Positions 9,463 through 19,079 of a DNA stretch of 64,000 bases are shown piece after piece. The notes below the pieces were generated by a model. The model worked only from the letters and a program-made list of their open reading frames with translations, ran no database searches and was not told where the DNA came from. Location: NCBI GenBank assembly GCA_023397905.1, contig JAEWSZ010000211.1:62001-126000 (forward strand). Direction: 5' to 3'. This stretch comes from Bacillota bacterium. Its GTDB lineage: Bacteria > Bacillota > Clostridia > Acetivibrionales > DSM-1351. Numbering within the stretch: the first letter of the stretch is position 1; each line of letters begins with the position of its first letter. A program made the translations under genes and the position numbers.

Positions 9463-10374
9463 TTAGCCTTTAATTGCACCTACTGTCAGTCCCTTAATAA
9501 AATATTTCTGAAAGAAAGGGTATGCAAATAATATAGGACCCATCCCAATAACACACATTGCCATTCTCACTGCCTCCGTAGGCAGCGTATCCGTAACAGA
9601 ACCGCTCATCTGCGTTTTATTCTGGCTGATGTACTGAATTGTTCTTAAAATTCTGTTCATCAGATATTGGAGATTTACTTTTTTATCATCTACGATAAAA
9701 ATCAGGCTAAGCCACCAGTCATTCCAATAAGTCAATGTGGAGAACAAGCCTATGGTTGCAAATACCGGCTTTGCCAGCGGAACCACGATCCGGACAAAAA
9801 TTCTGATCTCGGAAGCGCCGTCCATTTTTGCAGATTCAATAATAGAGCTGGGTATGTTATTTGAAAAATAAGTTCTCATTACCAGAAGATTAAATGCATT
9901 GATCAGGTAAGGTATTATCAGCACCCATACGGTGTCCTTCAAATGTAAATATCTGCTGTACAATATATACCATGGCACCAGGCCTCCGCTGAAAAGCATG
10001 GTGAAATATACATAAAACGAAAAAAAGTTTTTGTATTTAAAGTCTTTTCTGGAAATGGGATACGCATACATGGCAGTCATAATCATACTGAGTACGGTCC
10101 CTGCCACGGTAACAAATATCGTTATTCCATAAGCCCTTATTATCTGAGAAGGATCCCGGAAAATAAATTCATAGGCTGAAATTGATAATTTTTGAGGAAA
10201 AAGGCTGTATCCAACCTGTTCCAGAGTTTTTTCGTCCGTAATCGATATCATTATGACCAGCACGATGGGAACCAGACAAATTATGGAATATATGGCGAAA
10301 AAAATATTTATTATTACATTACCCGGTCTGGAACCCGTATTAAGGCTGTTTTTGCTTTGAACAGCATCGCTCAT
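9463..10374 (-). CDS. CUT1-type sugar ABC transporter permease (LplC/YtcP-like)
   Basis: Inner-membrane permease of 303 residues with six predicted helices. It pairs with the permease encoded directly upstream. The ATPase-docking EAA loop is visible as ESAKMDGASEIRIFVRIVVPL. The C-terminus (FFQKYFIKGLTVGAIKG) is typical of the YtcP/LplC branch. The start at 10374 has a GGGGGAGG site. It is co-transcribed between the other permease (17 bp upstream) and the binding protein. No ATPase gene accompanies it. Confidence 0.9.
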   Translation of the reverse strand: MSDAVQSKNSLNTGSRPGNVIINIFFAIYSIICLVPIVLVIMISITDEKTLEQVGYSLFPQKLSISAYEFIFRDPSQIIRAYGITIFVTVAGTVLSMIMTAMYAYPISRKDFKYKNFFSFYVYFTMLFSGGLVPWYILYSRYLHLKDTVWVLIIPYLINAFNLLVMRTYFSNNIPSSIIESAKMDGASEIRIFVRIVVPLAKPVFATIGLFSTLTYWNDWWLSLIFIVDDKKVNLQYLMNRILRTIQYISQNKTQMSGSVTDTLPTEAVRMAMCVIGMGPILFAYPFFQKYFIKGLTVGAIKG

Positions 10375-10390
10375 TGTATCCTCCCCCTTT

Positions 10391-11356
10391 CTAATAAAGT
10401 TTATTTTCAGGACTTATTTTTCCAACGGACCAGTTTGCCAGAGATACTATTATAAAACCTATTACCGATTGGTATAAACCAGCAGCGGAAGCCATTCCTA
10501 TGTCATTGCTGACCAGCAGACCCCTGTACACATACGTATCAATTACGTCCGTGGTTTGATAAAGCATTCCCGCATCCTGCGTCACCTGGTAAAACAATCC
10601 GAAATCCGCTCTGAATATACTTCCTATGGATATTAACGTCGTTATTGTCATAAGCGGCGTCAGAAGCGGTATCGTAATACTTTTGATCTGCTGCCAGCGT
10701 TTTGCGCCGTCAATTGCCGCGGCCTCATATAATTCCTCATCAATACCGGTCAGGCCGGCAAGATAAAGCACAACTCCATATCCTATGTTCTTCCAGACCC
10801 AAACAACGGGAAGAATAATGATCCAGGCGTTTGGAGCGCCATACCAGTCAACAGCCTCCAACCCCAATGCCGGCAGTACAAATTTGTTTACAAATCCATT
10901 TTCCGGTTTTAGCATGGCATACACTAAATAAGCCACAACAATCATAGATAAAAAATATGGGAGAAAAACTATGGTTTGATATGCCTTGGAGAGAATTTTT
11001 TGTTTTATCTCGTTCAACGCTATAGCAAATGTCACGCCGATTACCAGGCCCAAAAATATGAATAGCGCATTGTATCCGAGAGTATTCCTTGTTATTCTGA
11101 ATGCGGCGTCTGATTTAAACAGGAATTCAAAGTTTTTAAAACCAATCCAGTCACTCTTTAAAATACCTTTTGCATAATCCAGATCTTTAAATGCAATTAT
11201 GGTTCCCAGCATTGGTATATAATTGTTGATCAGTAGAAATAAAAAGGTCGGCAGCATCAATAAAAACAGCGACTTATTTTTATTGAGTTCATGAAAAAAA
11301 CCGTGACCCTTTCCTGGTTTTGAGGCAATCGTTGAAGCGACAACCGTATTTTGCAT
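10391..11356 (-). CDS. CUT1-type sugar ABC transporter permease (LplB/YtfT-like)
   Basis: Partner permease of 321 residues with six membrane helices, the first at about 30-50 followed by NNYIPMLGTIIAF. The EAA loop reads YEAAAIDGAKRWQQIKSITIPLL, the standard contact to the cytoplasmic ATPase. The start at 11356 has GGGGAG eight bases upstream. Gene order (permease B, permease C, binding protein) is the common LplBCA order. A 102-bp gap to the preceding binding-protein-like gene contains a TATAAT on the minus strand, so an additional internal promoter is possible. Confidence 0.9.
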   Translation of the reverse strand: MQNTVVASTIASKPGKGHGFFHELNKNKSLFLLMLPTFLFLLINNYIPMLGTIIAFKDLDYAKGILKSDWIGFKNFEFLFKSDAAFRITRNTLGYNALFIFLGLVIGVTFAIALNEIKQKILSKAYQTIVFLPYFLSMIVVAYLVYAMLKPENGFVNKFVLPALGLEAVDWYGAPNAWIIILPVVWVWKNIGYGVVLYLAGLTGIDEELYEAAAIDGAKRWQQIKSITIPLLTPLMTITTLISIGSIFRADFGLFYQVTQDAGMLYQTTDVIDTYVYRGLLVSNDIGMASAAGLYQSVIGFIIVSLANWSVGKISPENKLY

Positions 11357-11458
11357 ATAAAACTCCCCTTCTAAGCATGAATTAAAATAAATGTATTATG
11401 TCAATTTATTTGCATGCTTATATTATAGTTAAATATGAAAACCGTTTGAATAAAATTA

Positions 11459-12871
11459 TCAACGATTTAGTGTACTTTTCAATGGATTCATCGGATCAAA
11501 TTCCGTGATTTTTCTCTTGTCCTGAGGAATGTACATGCCCAGCGGAAGTGAATTCAACTGCTCATTAAGATATGAGGTTTCCTTTTGTAATGCCTCCTGT
11601 ACCGTTCTCTCTCCATTCAATATGGAAGAGTATGTTTTAAATCTTGACCATTCGTCCACCCCTTCAGGAGTGGCCTGATAATAGGAATCCGCCGTACCGG
11701 GAATGAATTGTGTATATATACCGAGTTCAGGGGTGTAAGCGGCATTATCACGGATATTATCCATATCGGGGATGAGGTTGCAGCTCCTGTAAAGCTCTCC
11801 GATAGACTTTTCAGAATAAATATATTTCCATAGATTTATGGCTTCAGCCATATCCTTTGTTGCGGAATTGACTGCATACATATTTGTGTCACGTATGATA
11901 ATCGCACCTTTGCCTATATGCTGCCTGTCATAAGCTATAGGCATGGCAATACCCATCTCAATGCCGGGATTTGTTCTAAGGGCTCCTATTTCCGAGCTGG
12001 AAGCGTACATCATAGCCAGATTACCCTCCATAAACTGTGTAATGATATTGCTTTGCCTTAATTCCGTCATCCCGGGAAGCAGGCAGTTTTCCTCCTTTAA
12101 CTGCAGTATGCATTCCAGCCACGGCGAGTATCTACTCAGGTTATATTCTCCCTCTTTAAAATCATAATAATATAGCCCGCTATATGTGCCGGCTGCTTCG
12201 ATGGCCTCTATAAAGCCTGAGTTTTCTTCAGCTGCCGGTATGGCAAAGGCATATTTTTTGTTGCTCAAACTATAATTTGCAATCTTTCTGGAATAGTCAA
12301 TAAATTCTTCAATAGTTTCCGGGGGAGCTTCCGGATCCAGCCCCACTTCTCTGAACAGCGATTTGTTATATAGAAGTCTTTCAGTTATGACACCGGAGGG
12401 AATGCTGTAAAGCTTTCCTTCATCATTTTGGGCTTTAGAAAACTGAGGCCTGTTACCGGAAAACCTTTTTAAAAAATCCGCATCAACAGATTTTGATAGA
12501 TCCGCCAACCAGTTATATTTTATATAAGTACCGACCCATTGGCTGTCTATAAAAAAAACATCCGGGCCCTTCTCCGATGCCATTAACATATTAAGGGTTT
12601 CATTATATTTATCATCAGCTATCTTTTGGATCTCAACGACTATTTTATTATCATTTTCCTTGTTAAACGAATTTATCAGTTCTTCCATGACCTGGGCAGA
12701 TGCATTGGACGGATAAGCAAAAGTAACTTTCGGGACCGGTTTTATAACCTTTTGCTTTGATTGGCTATTAAAAAAGCCTTCCGGGCTGTTTAAAACAAAT
12801 AGGGCAGCTACAGTAAATACAACCGAACAAAATATTAATACTGAAATAGCTCTCCTGAATTTTTTCATCAT
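11459..12871 (-). CDS. membrane-anchored family 1 solute-binding protein, probable sensor accessory
   Basis: A 470-residue binding-protein-like protein. Residues about 8-28 form a single hydrophobic segment, but there is no cysteine lipobox: LFVLNSPEGFF follows the helix. It is therefore probably held by an uncleaved N-terminal helix. The mature part resembles MalE/UgpB-type binding proteins (VMEELINSFNKENDNKIVVEIQ; GPDVFFIDSQWVGTYIKYNWLADL). It starts at 12871 or 12868 (two consecutive ATG). It lies 139 bp from, and divergent to, the YesM-type kinase, and heads the transporter operon, which already has its own lipoprotein. This arrangement suggests that it presents sugar to the kinase rather than to the permeases. 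That role is inference; a plain second transport protein is the alternative. Confidence 0.75.
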   Translation of the reverse strand: MMKKFRRAISVLIFCSVVFTVAALFVLNSPEGFFNSQSKQKVIKPVPKVTFAYPSNASAQVMEELINSFNKENDNKIVVEIQKIADDKYNETLNMLMASEKGPDVFFIDSQWVGTYIKYNWLADLSKSVDADFLKRFSGNRPQFSKAQNDEGKLYSIPSGVITERLLYNKSLFREVGLDPEAPPETIEEFIDYSRKIANYSLSNKKYAFAIPAAEENSGFIEAIEAAGTYSGLYYYDFKEGEYNLSRYSPWLECILQLKEENCLLPGMTELRQSNIITQFMEGNLAMMYASSSEIGALRTNPGIEMGIAMPIAYDRQHIGKGAIIIRDTNMYAVNSATKDMAEAINLWKYIYSEKSIGELYRSCNLIPDMDNIRDNAAYTPELGIYTQFIPGTADSYYQATPEGVDEWSRFKTYSSILNGERTVQEALQKETSYLNEQLNSLPLGMYIPQDKRKITEFDPMNPLKSTLNR

Positions 12872-12924
12872 GGTCCTTGTTTCCTTAAAAATTTTATTGT
12901 GATTATTTGTTAATTGATATTAAA

Positions 12925-12953
12925 TTGATTGTACAAAATTTTTTCTATATAAT
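12925..12953 (+). promoter_or_regulatory. sigma-A-type promoter for the first yesM/yesN pair
   Basis: TTGATT (12925-12930) and TATAAT (12948-12953) are separated by exactly 17 bp, about 60 bp before the kinase start at 13011. The divergent gene at 12871 must be transcribed from the same 139-bp interval. Confidence 0.55.
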
Positions 12954-13010
12954 AATAAATACTAGTCCGCTATTTACTATAATATCATATCTGCGCGGGG
13001 AATTAAAATT

Positions 13011-14867
13011 ATGATTATAAACACACTGAAATCAAAATTTCTGCTTAAAGGGCTGTATAACGTAAGTATCCGCACCAGACTCCTCATATATTTTCTCCTG
13101 TTGGTGCTGCTGCCAACGGGTTTAATTACCATGACAGCCTATAATATTTCATCCAAGATTATTACACAGAGAATAAATTCCTCCCTTGAAAACGATATGA
13201 ATACTGTAGAAGCAAATATAATCAAGGAGTTTCAAACAATTGACGACTTGTCCTCATATATTTACCTGAACCCCAATTTGACATATATTTTATCTGATAC
13301 TCCCGACTCAATCAAAGCACAAATATTTCCTAAATCAAGTGCGGATATCATAAATGAGCTGTCAATCCTGAATAAGGTATTGGAAAATTATGATTTTTCC
13401 AATATAAACAAAACCAATATAACTCCTAAAATATATATGCGGGATAAGCCGGAATACAATTCATACAGCTTTTCCGACAAGGTCTTTGACCTGGGAAAGA
13501 TAGATACCCGGCAATGGTATCTGTCCCTCCCCTACCGCTTCAAATACAGTGTGGTTGGACTGAATAAAATAAAGGATGATTCCGGAACCAAAAACACCAT
13601 ACTTGTAGCCAAAAAGCTATATGCCCTGAAAGATATCAATATTTCATACGCAGGGCTGCTGACCGTAGATATAGGCCTTGATGATTTTAATGCCATCCTG
13701 GACAATATAAAACCGACGCCGGACAGTATTACTTACGTTATAGACAACAACCACAATATCAATATTTGTTCAAATAACCAGGTTCTGGGCAAAAATATCA
13801 ACGACATTATTCCATCCTTTACTTCTGATTTGCTAAATAAGGAATATGGTTCTTTTAACAGTTCCATTGACAATGAAGCATATTTTATAGCATATAAGAA
13901 AATAGAATCCATAGGATGGTCAATAATAAACATTTCTCCGCGCAAAGAGCTTTATGGTGTTTTGGATACCTTTAAAGCGGTTATGTATATAGGACTTTTT
14001 GTCTTCATCATCATAGGAATACTGATGTCGCTGTTCTTGTCGGAGAATATCGCCTATCCCATCAGAAGGCTTGCCAAGTCCATGATCTATGTTCAAAACG
14101 GCAATTTTGACAACACCCTTGATTACAGGAGAAATGACGAATTTTCCTCCTTGATAGACACCTACAATTTAATGATAAAAAAAATAAAGGAGCTAATCGA
14201 AAAACTTTATATAAGCGAATTAAATAAAACCGAGGCCGAGCTTAAATCATTGCAGGCCCAAATAAATCCCCATTTTCTTTATAACACGCTGGATTCGGTC
14301 AACTGGCTGGCTATCAGGAATAACGTCCCGGACATAAGCAAAATGGTCACTTCCTTGTCGGATTTTTTCAGATACAGTTTGAGCAAGGGTAAGAGCATTA
14401 TTACTATTTCTGATGAGCTAAGCCAGGTAAACAGCTACTTATCAATACAAAAGATCAGATTCAAGGACAAGCTGGATTTTAGCTTTGATATTTCACCGGA
14501 AGTGAGGAACTATTCAACCATCAAATTAATTCTGCAGCCAATAGTGGAAAATGCCATAATCCATGGAATTGAGAAAAGCGGAAAAAAAGGTAATATAATT
14601 ATAAAAGCGGAAAAGGCGGAAAATCTTATAGTCATATCTGTTATAGATGACGGAGTTGGAGCCGATATCGACGAGTTGAATGCTTTGCTTGAAGAATCCA
14701 AACCGGGTAAATCCTATGGGATAAGAAATGTAAATGAAAGAATCAAGTATACCTTTGGCGCTGATTACGGCATTTATTTTATGAAAAACCAAGGTCCCGG
14801 TCTGACAGTAACGATCAAATTCCCTGCAACCAACAGCCTGGACCCGGATAAGAACTTTCATTCATGA
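13011..14867 (+). CDS. YesM-type sensor histidine kinase
   Basis: Membrane sensor kinase of 618 residues, partner of the AraC-type regulator 13 bp downstream. TM1 (about 25-45), an extracellular Cache-like domain of about 270 residues, TM2 (about 325-347), HAMP (about 348-400). Then comes the LytS/YesM-type kinase domain, with phospho-acceptor H421 in QAQINPHFLYNTLDSVNW, and an ATPase domain with QPIVENAIIHGIEKSG and DDGVGAD. This class responds to extracellular sugars and controls nearby ABC importer and glycosidase operons. The divergent binding protein (11459-12871) is a likely input partner. The ribosome binding site (GGGG) is weak. Confidence 0.9.
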   Translation: MIINTLKSKFLLKGLYNVSIRTRLLIYFLLLVLLPTGLITMTAYNISSKIITQRINSSLENDMNTVEANIIKEFQTIDDLSSYIYLNPNLTYILSDTPDSIKAQIFPKSSADIINELSILNKVLENYDFSNINKTNITPKIYMRDKPEYNSYSFSDKVFDLGKIDTRQWYLSLPYRFKYSVVGLNKIKDDSGTKNTILVAKKLYALKDINISYAGLLTVDIGLDDFNAILDNIKPTPDSITYVIDNNHNINICSNNQVLGKNINDIIPSFTSDLLNKEYGSFNSSIDNEAYFIAYKKIESIGWSIINISPRKELYGVLDTFKAVMYIGLFVFIIIGILMSLFLSENIAYPIRRLAKSMIYVQNGNFDNTLDYRRNDEFSSLIDTYNLMIKKIKELIEKLYISELNKTEAELKSLQAQINPHFLYNTLDSVNWLAIRNNVPDISKMVTSLSDFFRYSLSKGKSIITISDELSQVNSYLSIQKIRFKDKLDFSFDISPEVRNYSTIKLILQPIVENAIIHGIEKSGKKGNIIIKAEKAENLIVISVIDDGVGADIDELNALLEESKPGKSYGIRNVNERIKYTFGADYGIYFMKNQGPGLTVTIKFPATNSLDPDKNFHS

Positions 14868-14880
14868 GGAGGAATAACAA

Positions 14881-16515
14881 ATGTATAAAATGATTGTTGC
14901 CGATGACGAATACCTTGTAAGAGACAGTTTAATGAATATAATCCCATGGAATAATTACGGCATAGATGTAATTGCCAGTGCCGTCAACGGCCAGGAAGCC
15001 TATGATATGTGCAAAGACCTCAGGCCTGACATCCTGCTCACAGATATAAGAATGCCCATACTGGACGGGCTTGAAGTTGCCATGAAGCTGAAAGAAGAAG
15101 GCAGCCAGACTAAAGTTTTACTGATCAGCGGGATTCAGGATTTTAACTATGCCAAAACGGCTCTGGATGTGGATGCCGAAGGATATATACTTAAACCCAT
15201 TAAATTGGATGAACTGGAGGCTACGGTTTTAAAAACCGTAAATCATATAAATCTGGAAAGAAATACTCAGACTAAAATTCATGAGCTCAGAGAACAATTG
15301 CGCGAAAACAGTTCCTTTGCCAGAGAAAAATTTCTGAGAAACCTCATAAGAGGAATATATAAAAGCGAGGAGGAAATTTTTAATAAAATCAGTTATTTTG
15401 ATCTGCCCTTTAAGGCTGGCAATCTGTATACTGCAGCCACTTGCCAGATCGATAAAACAGACCTTGACATCTGGGACTCCTCAGAGGAAAACAAGCAATT
15501 GCTGAGTTTCTCCATATCCAATATAATTACTGAAATATTGGATAACTATAAAACCGGAATAAGTTTTTGCTCCGATGAAAATACATTTATAGTTATATTT
15601 AATCAAATGTCCCAGGATATAAACAAATGTCCTGAAATTTGCGATGAGATTATTTCGTATATAAACAAGTTTCTTGATACCTCCATATCCATAGGTATCG
15701 GCAGATGCGTAAAAAATCTGATCCAGCTGAATTTATCCTACAAGGACTCCCTGTCTGCTTTACAGTTTAAATTTTATACAGGTCAGAATTCGATTTTGAA
15801 TATTGATGACATCAACTGCATGACCGATGTGGACTCTGCCTATAAAATACCCGAGAACGCAGACACTTCCATTGTTGAAGCCGAGCTGTCAAATTGTATT
15901 AAATTAGGCAACAAAGAGCTTGCCATAAAAATACTGGACAATATTTTTGATAATATCCTTAGTTCCAATAATGCCTCAATATCTTATGTTCAAAGCTTAT
16001 GCGTTGAACTGGTCTTTATTATTTCCAGGTCCTCTTCTGAGCTGGATGATAATATTTCAGGTTTAGTCGGGTCCCGGACGGAGACAATCAACCAGATTTA
16101 TTCCATGTCCACAATATATGAACTAAAAGAATATCTGCAAAATTTGATTATAAAGGTTACCGAACATTTTTCCTCCAAGTATATCCAAAAGAATACCAAT
16201 ATCATAAATAAGGTCAAGGATATAATCGAAAAACACTATTCAGAGGACATCAATGTCTCTAAAATTGCAGGCAGCGTGTATATGTCTCCAAATTATGTGG
16301 GATTGATCTTCAAACAGGAGACCGGAAAAAGTATAACCGAATATATCACCCAAACCCGTATGGATGCGGCAAAGGAACTGCTCAAAAATTCAACTGCAAA
16401 AATACTGGAAATAGCAGAATTAGTGGGCTATGACAATCCGCAATATTTCAGCACCATTTTTAAAAAATATTACGGAGTCCATCCAAACCAGTTCAGGACA
16501 ATGCACTTAGGATAA
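14881..16515 (+). CDS. YesN-type response regulator, AraC family DNA-binding domain
   Basis: A 544-residue transcription factor. Receiver domain at 1-120 with DDE at 8-10, phospho-acceptor D55 in LLTDIRMP, and K in YILKPIK. A middle region of about 300 residues matches YesN linkers. The C-terminal AraC double helix-turn-helix spans about 440-540 (INVSKIAGSVYMSPNYVGLIFKQETG; AELVGYDNPQYFSTIFKKYYGVHP). A GAGGAGG site precedes the start. Expected target: the divergent importer/GH43 operon. It ends 29 bp from the convergent end of the second module. Confidence 0.92.
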   Translation: MYKMIVADDEYLVRDSLMNIIPWNNYGIDVIASAVNGQEAYDMCKDLRPDILLTDIRMPILDGLEVAMKLKEEGSQTKVLLISGIQDFNYAKTALDVDAEGYILKPIKLDELEATVLKTVNHINLERNTQTKIHELREQLRENSSFAREKFLRNLIRGIYKSEEEIFNKISYFDLPFKAGNLYTAATCQIDKTDLDIWDSSEENKQLLSFSISNIITEILDNYKTGISFCSDENTFIVIFNQMSQDINKCPEICDEIISYINKFLDTSISIGIGRCVKNLIQLNLSYKDSLSALQFKFYTGQNSILNIDDINCMTDVDSAYKIPENADTSIVEAELSNCIKLGNKELAIKILDNIFDNILSSNNASISYVQSLCVELVFIISRSSSELDDNISGLVGSRTETINQIYSMSTIYELKEYLQNLIIKVTEHFSSKYIQKNTNIINKVKDIIEKHYSEDINVSKIAGSVYMSPNYVGLIFKQETGKSITEYITQTRMDAAKELLKNSTAKILEIAELVGYDNPQYFSTIFKKYYGVHPNQFRTMHLG

Positions 16516-16544
16516 TCCTTCCGGTCCCGGTTTCCTGCTAAGAT

Positions 16545-17189
16545 TCACTCAAAAACCAGCTCTCCGAAGCACTCCGGGCGGTGAAAGTTTATTTCGCCGG
16601 TGGGATTCCAGGCGGTGTACTCATCCTGCCCGTTTTTGGGCCTGTCGATCCTGTACAGGTTCATGAGCCACTTATCACCCTTTTGGGGCTTGGCGCTTCC
16701 GGCAGTGACGAATTCGGCAAAAGGAACCGCTATCTCAACGCTCCAGTTTTCATTTGAGCCATTCCGGAGCACCGCAGTCTTTATGCTGCTGCCGATCTTT
16801 CCAAATGCGCTCACGGAGCCGGAATTTTTATATATCATATAGTGCAGCAGCGCATTTAAAGGATTTACTTCTATCTCTATGTAGCTTCTCCCGCCGCCGG
16901 GTATGCGGTGGTTTTCTCCCGTCGGGTCGATAAATACCTCAACCACCTCTTCCTCATACAGCATGTCGTTGTACCGGGTCAAAGATGCATTTATGTAATC
17001 GTCTTGGCAGGTAAAGCCTATATAGAGAAAATTATCGTTCCACAGCAGCCTTGCCCCGGTGGGAAGCACCGGCCGGTTTCCCGTTACCGTTTCCACAAGC
17101 TCCACCGCTTCAACCGCCTGCCATTCCTGCTTATCCGTATTTCCATCCAAACCAATGTCGTGATCGATCTTTTTGCAATAGTATGTCAT
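16545..17189 (-). CDS. CBM9-like carbohydrate-binding protein
   Basis: A 214-residue protein consisting of one beta-sandwich related to carbohydrate-binding module family 9 (motifs ARLLWNDNFLYIGFTCQDDYINASLT; EEEVVEVFIDPTGENH; YIEIEVNPLNALLHYMIYKN; GDKWLMNLYRIDRP). Such stand-alone domains occur in glycosidase operons of Firmicutes. There is no signal peptide, so it is cytoplasmic or released by lysis. It is the last gene of the second arabinoxylan module, 75 bp after the GH43 gene, with AGGAG ten bases before the ATG. Its role is unknown; ligand binding is inferred from the fold only. Confidence 0.75.
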   Translation of the reverse strand: MTYYCKKIDHDIGLDGNTDKQEWQAVEAVELVETVTGNRPVLPTGARLLWNDNFLYIGFTCQDDYINASLTRYNDMLYEEEVVEVFIDPTGENHRIPGGGRSYIEIEVNPLNALLHYMIYKNSGSVSAFGKIGSSIKTAVLRNGSNENWSVEIAVPFAEFVTAGSAKPQKGDKWLMNLYRIDRPKNGQDEYTAWNPTGEINFHRPECFGELVFE

Positions 17190-17264
17190 ATATTCCGGTC
17201 TCCTAATCAGATTAAAATGTATAGTTAAATATTATTATTCAACCAACTAATTGTAAACCCTTTA

Positions 17265-18767
17265 TTAGCCTGCCGTATATACGAAATTGCTGAAATCCGC
17301 AAACCCTCCGGATTCCTTCTGCGAATAATAAAATATTCCGATCCGGTATCCTATAAAAAGATCCAGTGTATAAAGCATTTTCAGATTGCTTCCAATCTTT
17401 ATCCATTCATCGCCATCTCCGGAGAAATAAAATTTTGCTATGTCTTTGCCGTTTTCAAAATCAAACTCTATCTTAAAAAATACGCTTGTACTGTGGAGGA
17501 AGATATTCTCTTCTTCCGCCTGTTGTCCACCGGCACCTTTTTTTGAAACATATATCCTTCTTGAGCCTGTTTCGTCAACCCATACTCCAACAATACCATA
17601 ATTGCCCTGCAATGCCGTCAGCCCCGCATGATCTCCGGTTTTCATCCCTTCAGTTTCCAGCTTTACTGTAAAAGTACATCCGGGACCGCCGGTTCTCTGG
17701 GTTAATGTATTTCTCGCTGCCAATATATCCTTTTCTAAAGACTTAGTACGAAGCCTCAAATACCCCGGCCGCTCTGTAAAAGACCAGCAATCTTCTTCCG
17801 GGTTGTGATTCCATTCCCATTGCAGTTCAAGCCTGTCTTCACTGTGTTCAAAGCTGTCGCTGATTATCAGTGGTTTTGCGGCATAGGGTTCAAATGGGGC
17901 TTCAAAGGTTTCGGGAACCCTTCCGTCTATACCGATCACCGGCCAGTCATTTTCCCAGCTCACAGGTATCAGATATGGGACCCTGCCAACGGCTCCATGA
18001 TCCTGGAACAGAATAGAATACCATTCCCCCTCCGGTGTATCAATAATAATTCCCTGTGCGATCCCCTGCCCCTGATATCCCATATCATCATCCAGAAGAA
18101 TCTTTCTCTCGTATTGCTGCAGCAGATTTTTTGAACGGTAGCATACCACACGCCTTCTGGCGTGGCCGTCACTTGGCCACTCAATGAATATCAAATAGTA
18201 ATAGCCATTTATTTTATATGCCCTGCAGCCTTCACACCGCAATTTGATATTTTCGCCCGGTGTATTGAAAAGAAGCTGATTTATCCCCCCTTCTTTCACT
18301 CCTGATAAATCATCCTTCAATTCAACGATTCTTATCTCTCCACCGTTATAAATCAAGTATGCCCTGCCGTCATCAAACAGAAAGGACATATCATGATATA
18401 CACCCTCCAATACATATCTGTCCCAGCCGCTTTTTTCTATATCATCCGTGTAATAGATGTAAGTCTTCTTCATGTCATGGCAGACAAAGCAGGCATAATA
18501 TTTTCCCTGCCGGTATTTCAGGCTGGTGGCCCACTGACCTCTGCCATAGGCATTTTTGCCGTTTTTCAGCTGATATATGTCGTTGTCCTCAATAGTATTA
18601 AAAATATATGAAACCAATTCCCAATGACACATATCTTTTGACTTCAAGATCGGTCCCCCAGGCATCATGAACATTGTAGTACTAACCATGTAATAGGTGT
18701 CGCCAATGCGTAAGACATCGGGATCGGGGAAATCCGACCATATGATTGGATTCTGTACCTTCACCAT
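17265..18767 (-). CDS. glycoside hydrolase family 43 enzyme (second copy)
   Basis: A 500-residue intracellular glycosidase, expected to release xylose or arabinose from imported oligosaccharides. The GH43 triad is visible: D15 in DFPDPDVLR, D126 in VYHDMSFLFDDG, and E179 in LRCEGCRAYK. A C-terminal beta-sandwich starts near residue 305. It is clearly different in sequence from the GH43 at 6111-7703, so it is not a recent duplicate and may have another specificity. The start at 18767 has AGGAGG eight bases upstream. It belongs to the operon with GH51. Confidence 0.85.
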   Translation of the reverse strand: MVKVQNPIIWSDFPDPDVLRIGDTYYMVSTTMFMMPGGPILKSKDMCHWELVSYIFNTIEDNDIYQLKNGKNAYGRGQWATSLKYRQGKYYACFVCHDMKKTYIYYTDDIEKSGWDRYVLEGVYHDMSFLFDDGRAYLIYNGGEIRIVELKDDLSGVKEGGINQLLFNTPGENIKLRCEGCRAYKINGYYYLIFIEWPSDGHARRRVVCYRSKNLLQQYERKILLDDDMGYQGQGIAQGIIIDTPEGEWYSILFQDHGAVGRVPYLIPVSWENDWPVIGIDGRVPETFEAPFEPYAAKPLIISDSFEHSEDRLELQWEWNHNPEEDCWSFTERPGYLRLRTKSLEKDILAARNTLTQRTGGPGCTFTVKLETEGMKTGDHAGLTALQGNYGIVGVWVDETGSRRIYVSKKGAGGQQAEEENIFLHSTSVFFKIEFDFENGKDIAKFYFSGDGDEWIKIGSNLKMLYTLDLFIGYRIGIFYYSQKESGGFADFSNFVYTAG

Positions 18768-18805
18768 CTTATCAACCTCCTATTTCTGACCATCTGATTA
18801 TCAAG

Positions 18806-19060
18806 TCACCATTTGCTTCCTGAAGAATGGGGACAAATGCGCAAGGCATTCATTGCTCTCACCCTGACAATACACCCGCAGCACATGCATGTAGTCCCAT
18901 ATGCCAGCCGCTCACAGCTATTGCATATCCCCAATCTTTTTTCGTATTGGTCCCACTTTGCCAGTGGCACGCCAGAATCAACCACTCTTTTGATTTCCTG
19001 ATCTATTTCCTCTTCTGTGACATGTATGTCACGGCTGCATTTAAAACATTTATCCTCCAT
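18806..19060 (-). CDS. small cysteine-rich protein (DUF6171-like)
   Basis: An 84-residue protein with nine cysteines arranged as CxxC (5, 8), CxxC (46, 49), then CxCCxC (58-63) and a final C76, which suggests a zinc-binding protein. The start at 19060 (MEDKCFKC) follows GAGGAG and lies 20 bp after the GH51 stop, so it sits inside the sugar operon between GH51 and GH43. It resembles small clostridial proteins filed as DUF6171; the function is unknown. Its presence in a glycosidase operon is unexpected. Confidence 0.65.
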   Translation of the reverse strand: MEDKCFKCSRDIHVTEEEIDQEIKRVVDSGVPLAKWDQYEKRLGICNSCERLAYGTTCMCCGCIVRVRAMNALRICPHSSGSKW

Positions 19061-19079
19061 AGGCTCCTCTTTATTGATT

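Noticed and set aside
11434..11450. catabolite-repression (cre) site between the binding-protein-like gene and the first permease
   Set aside because: A partial palindrome around AAACGGTTT has at least two mismatches to the cre consensus at conserved positions.
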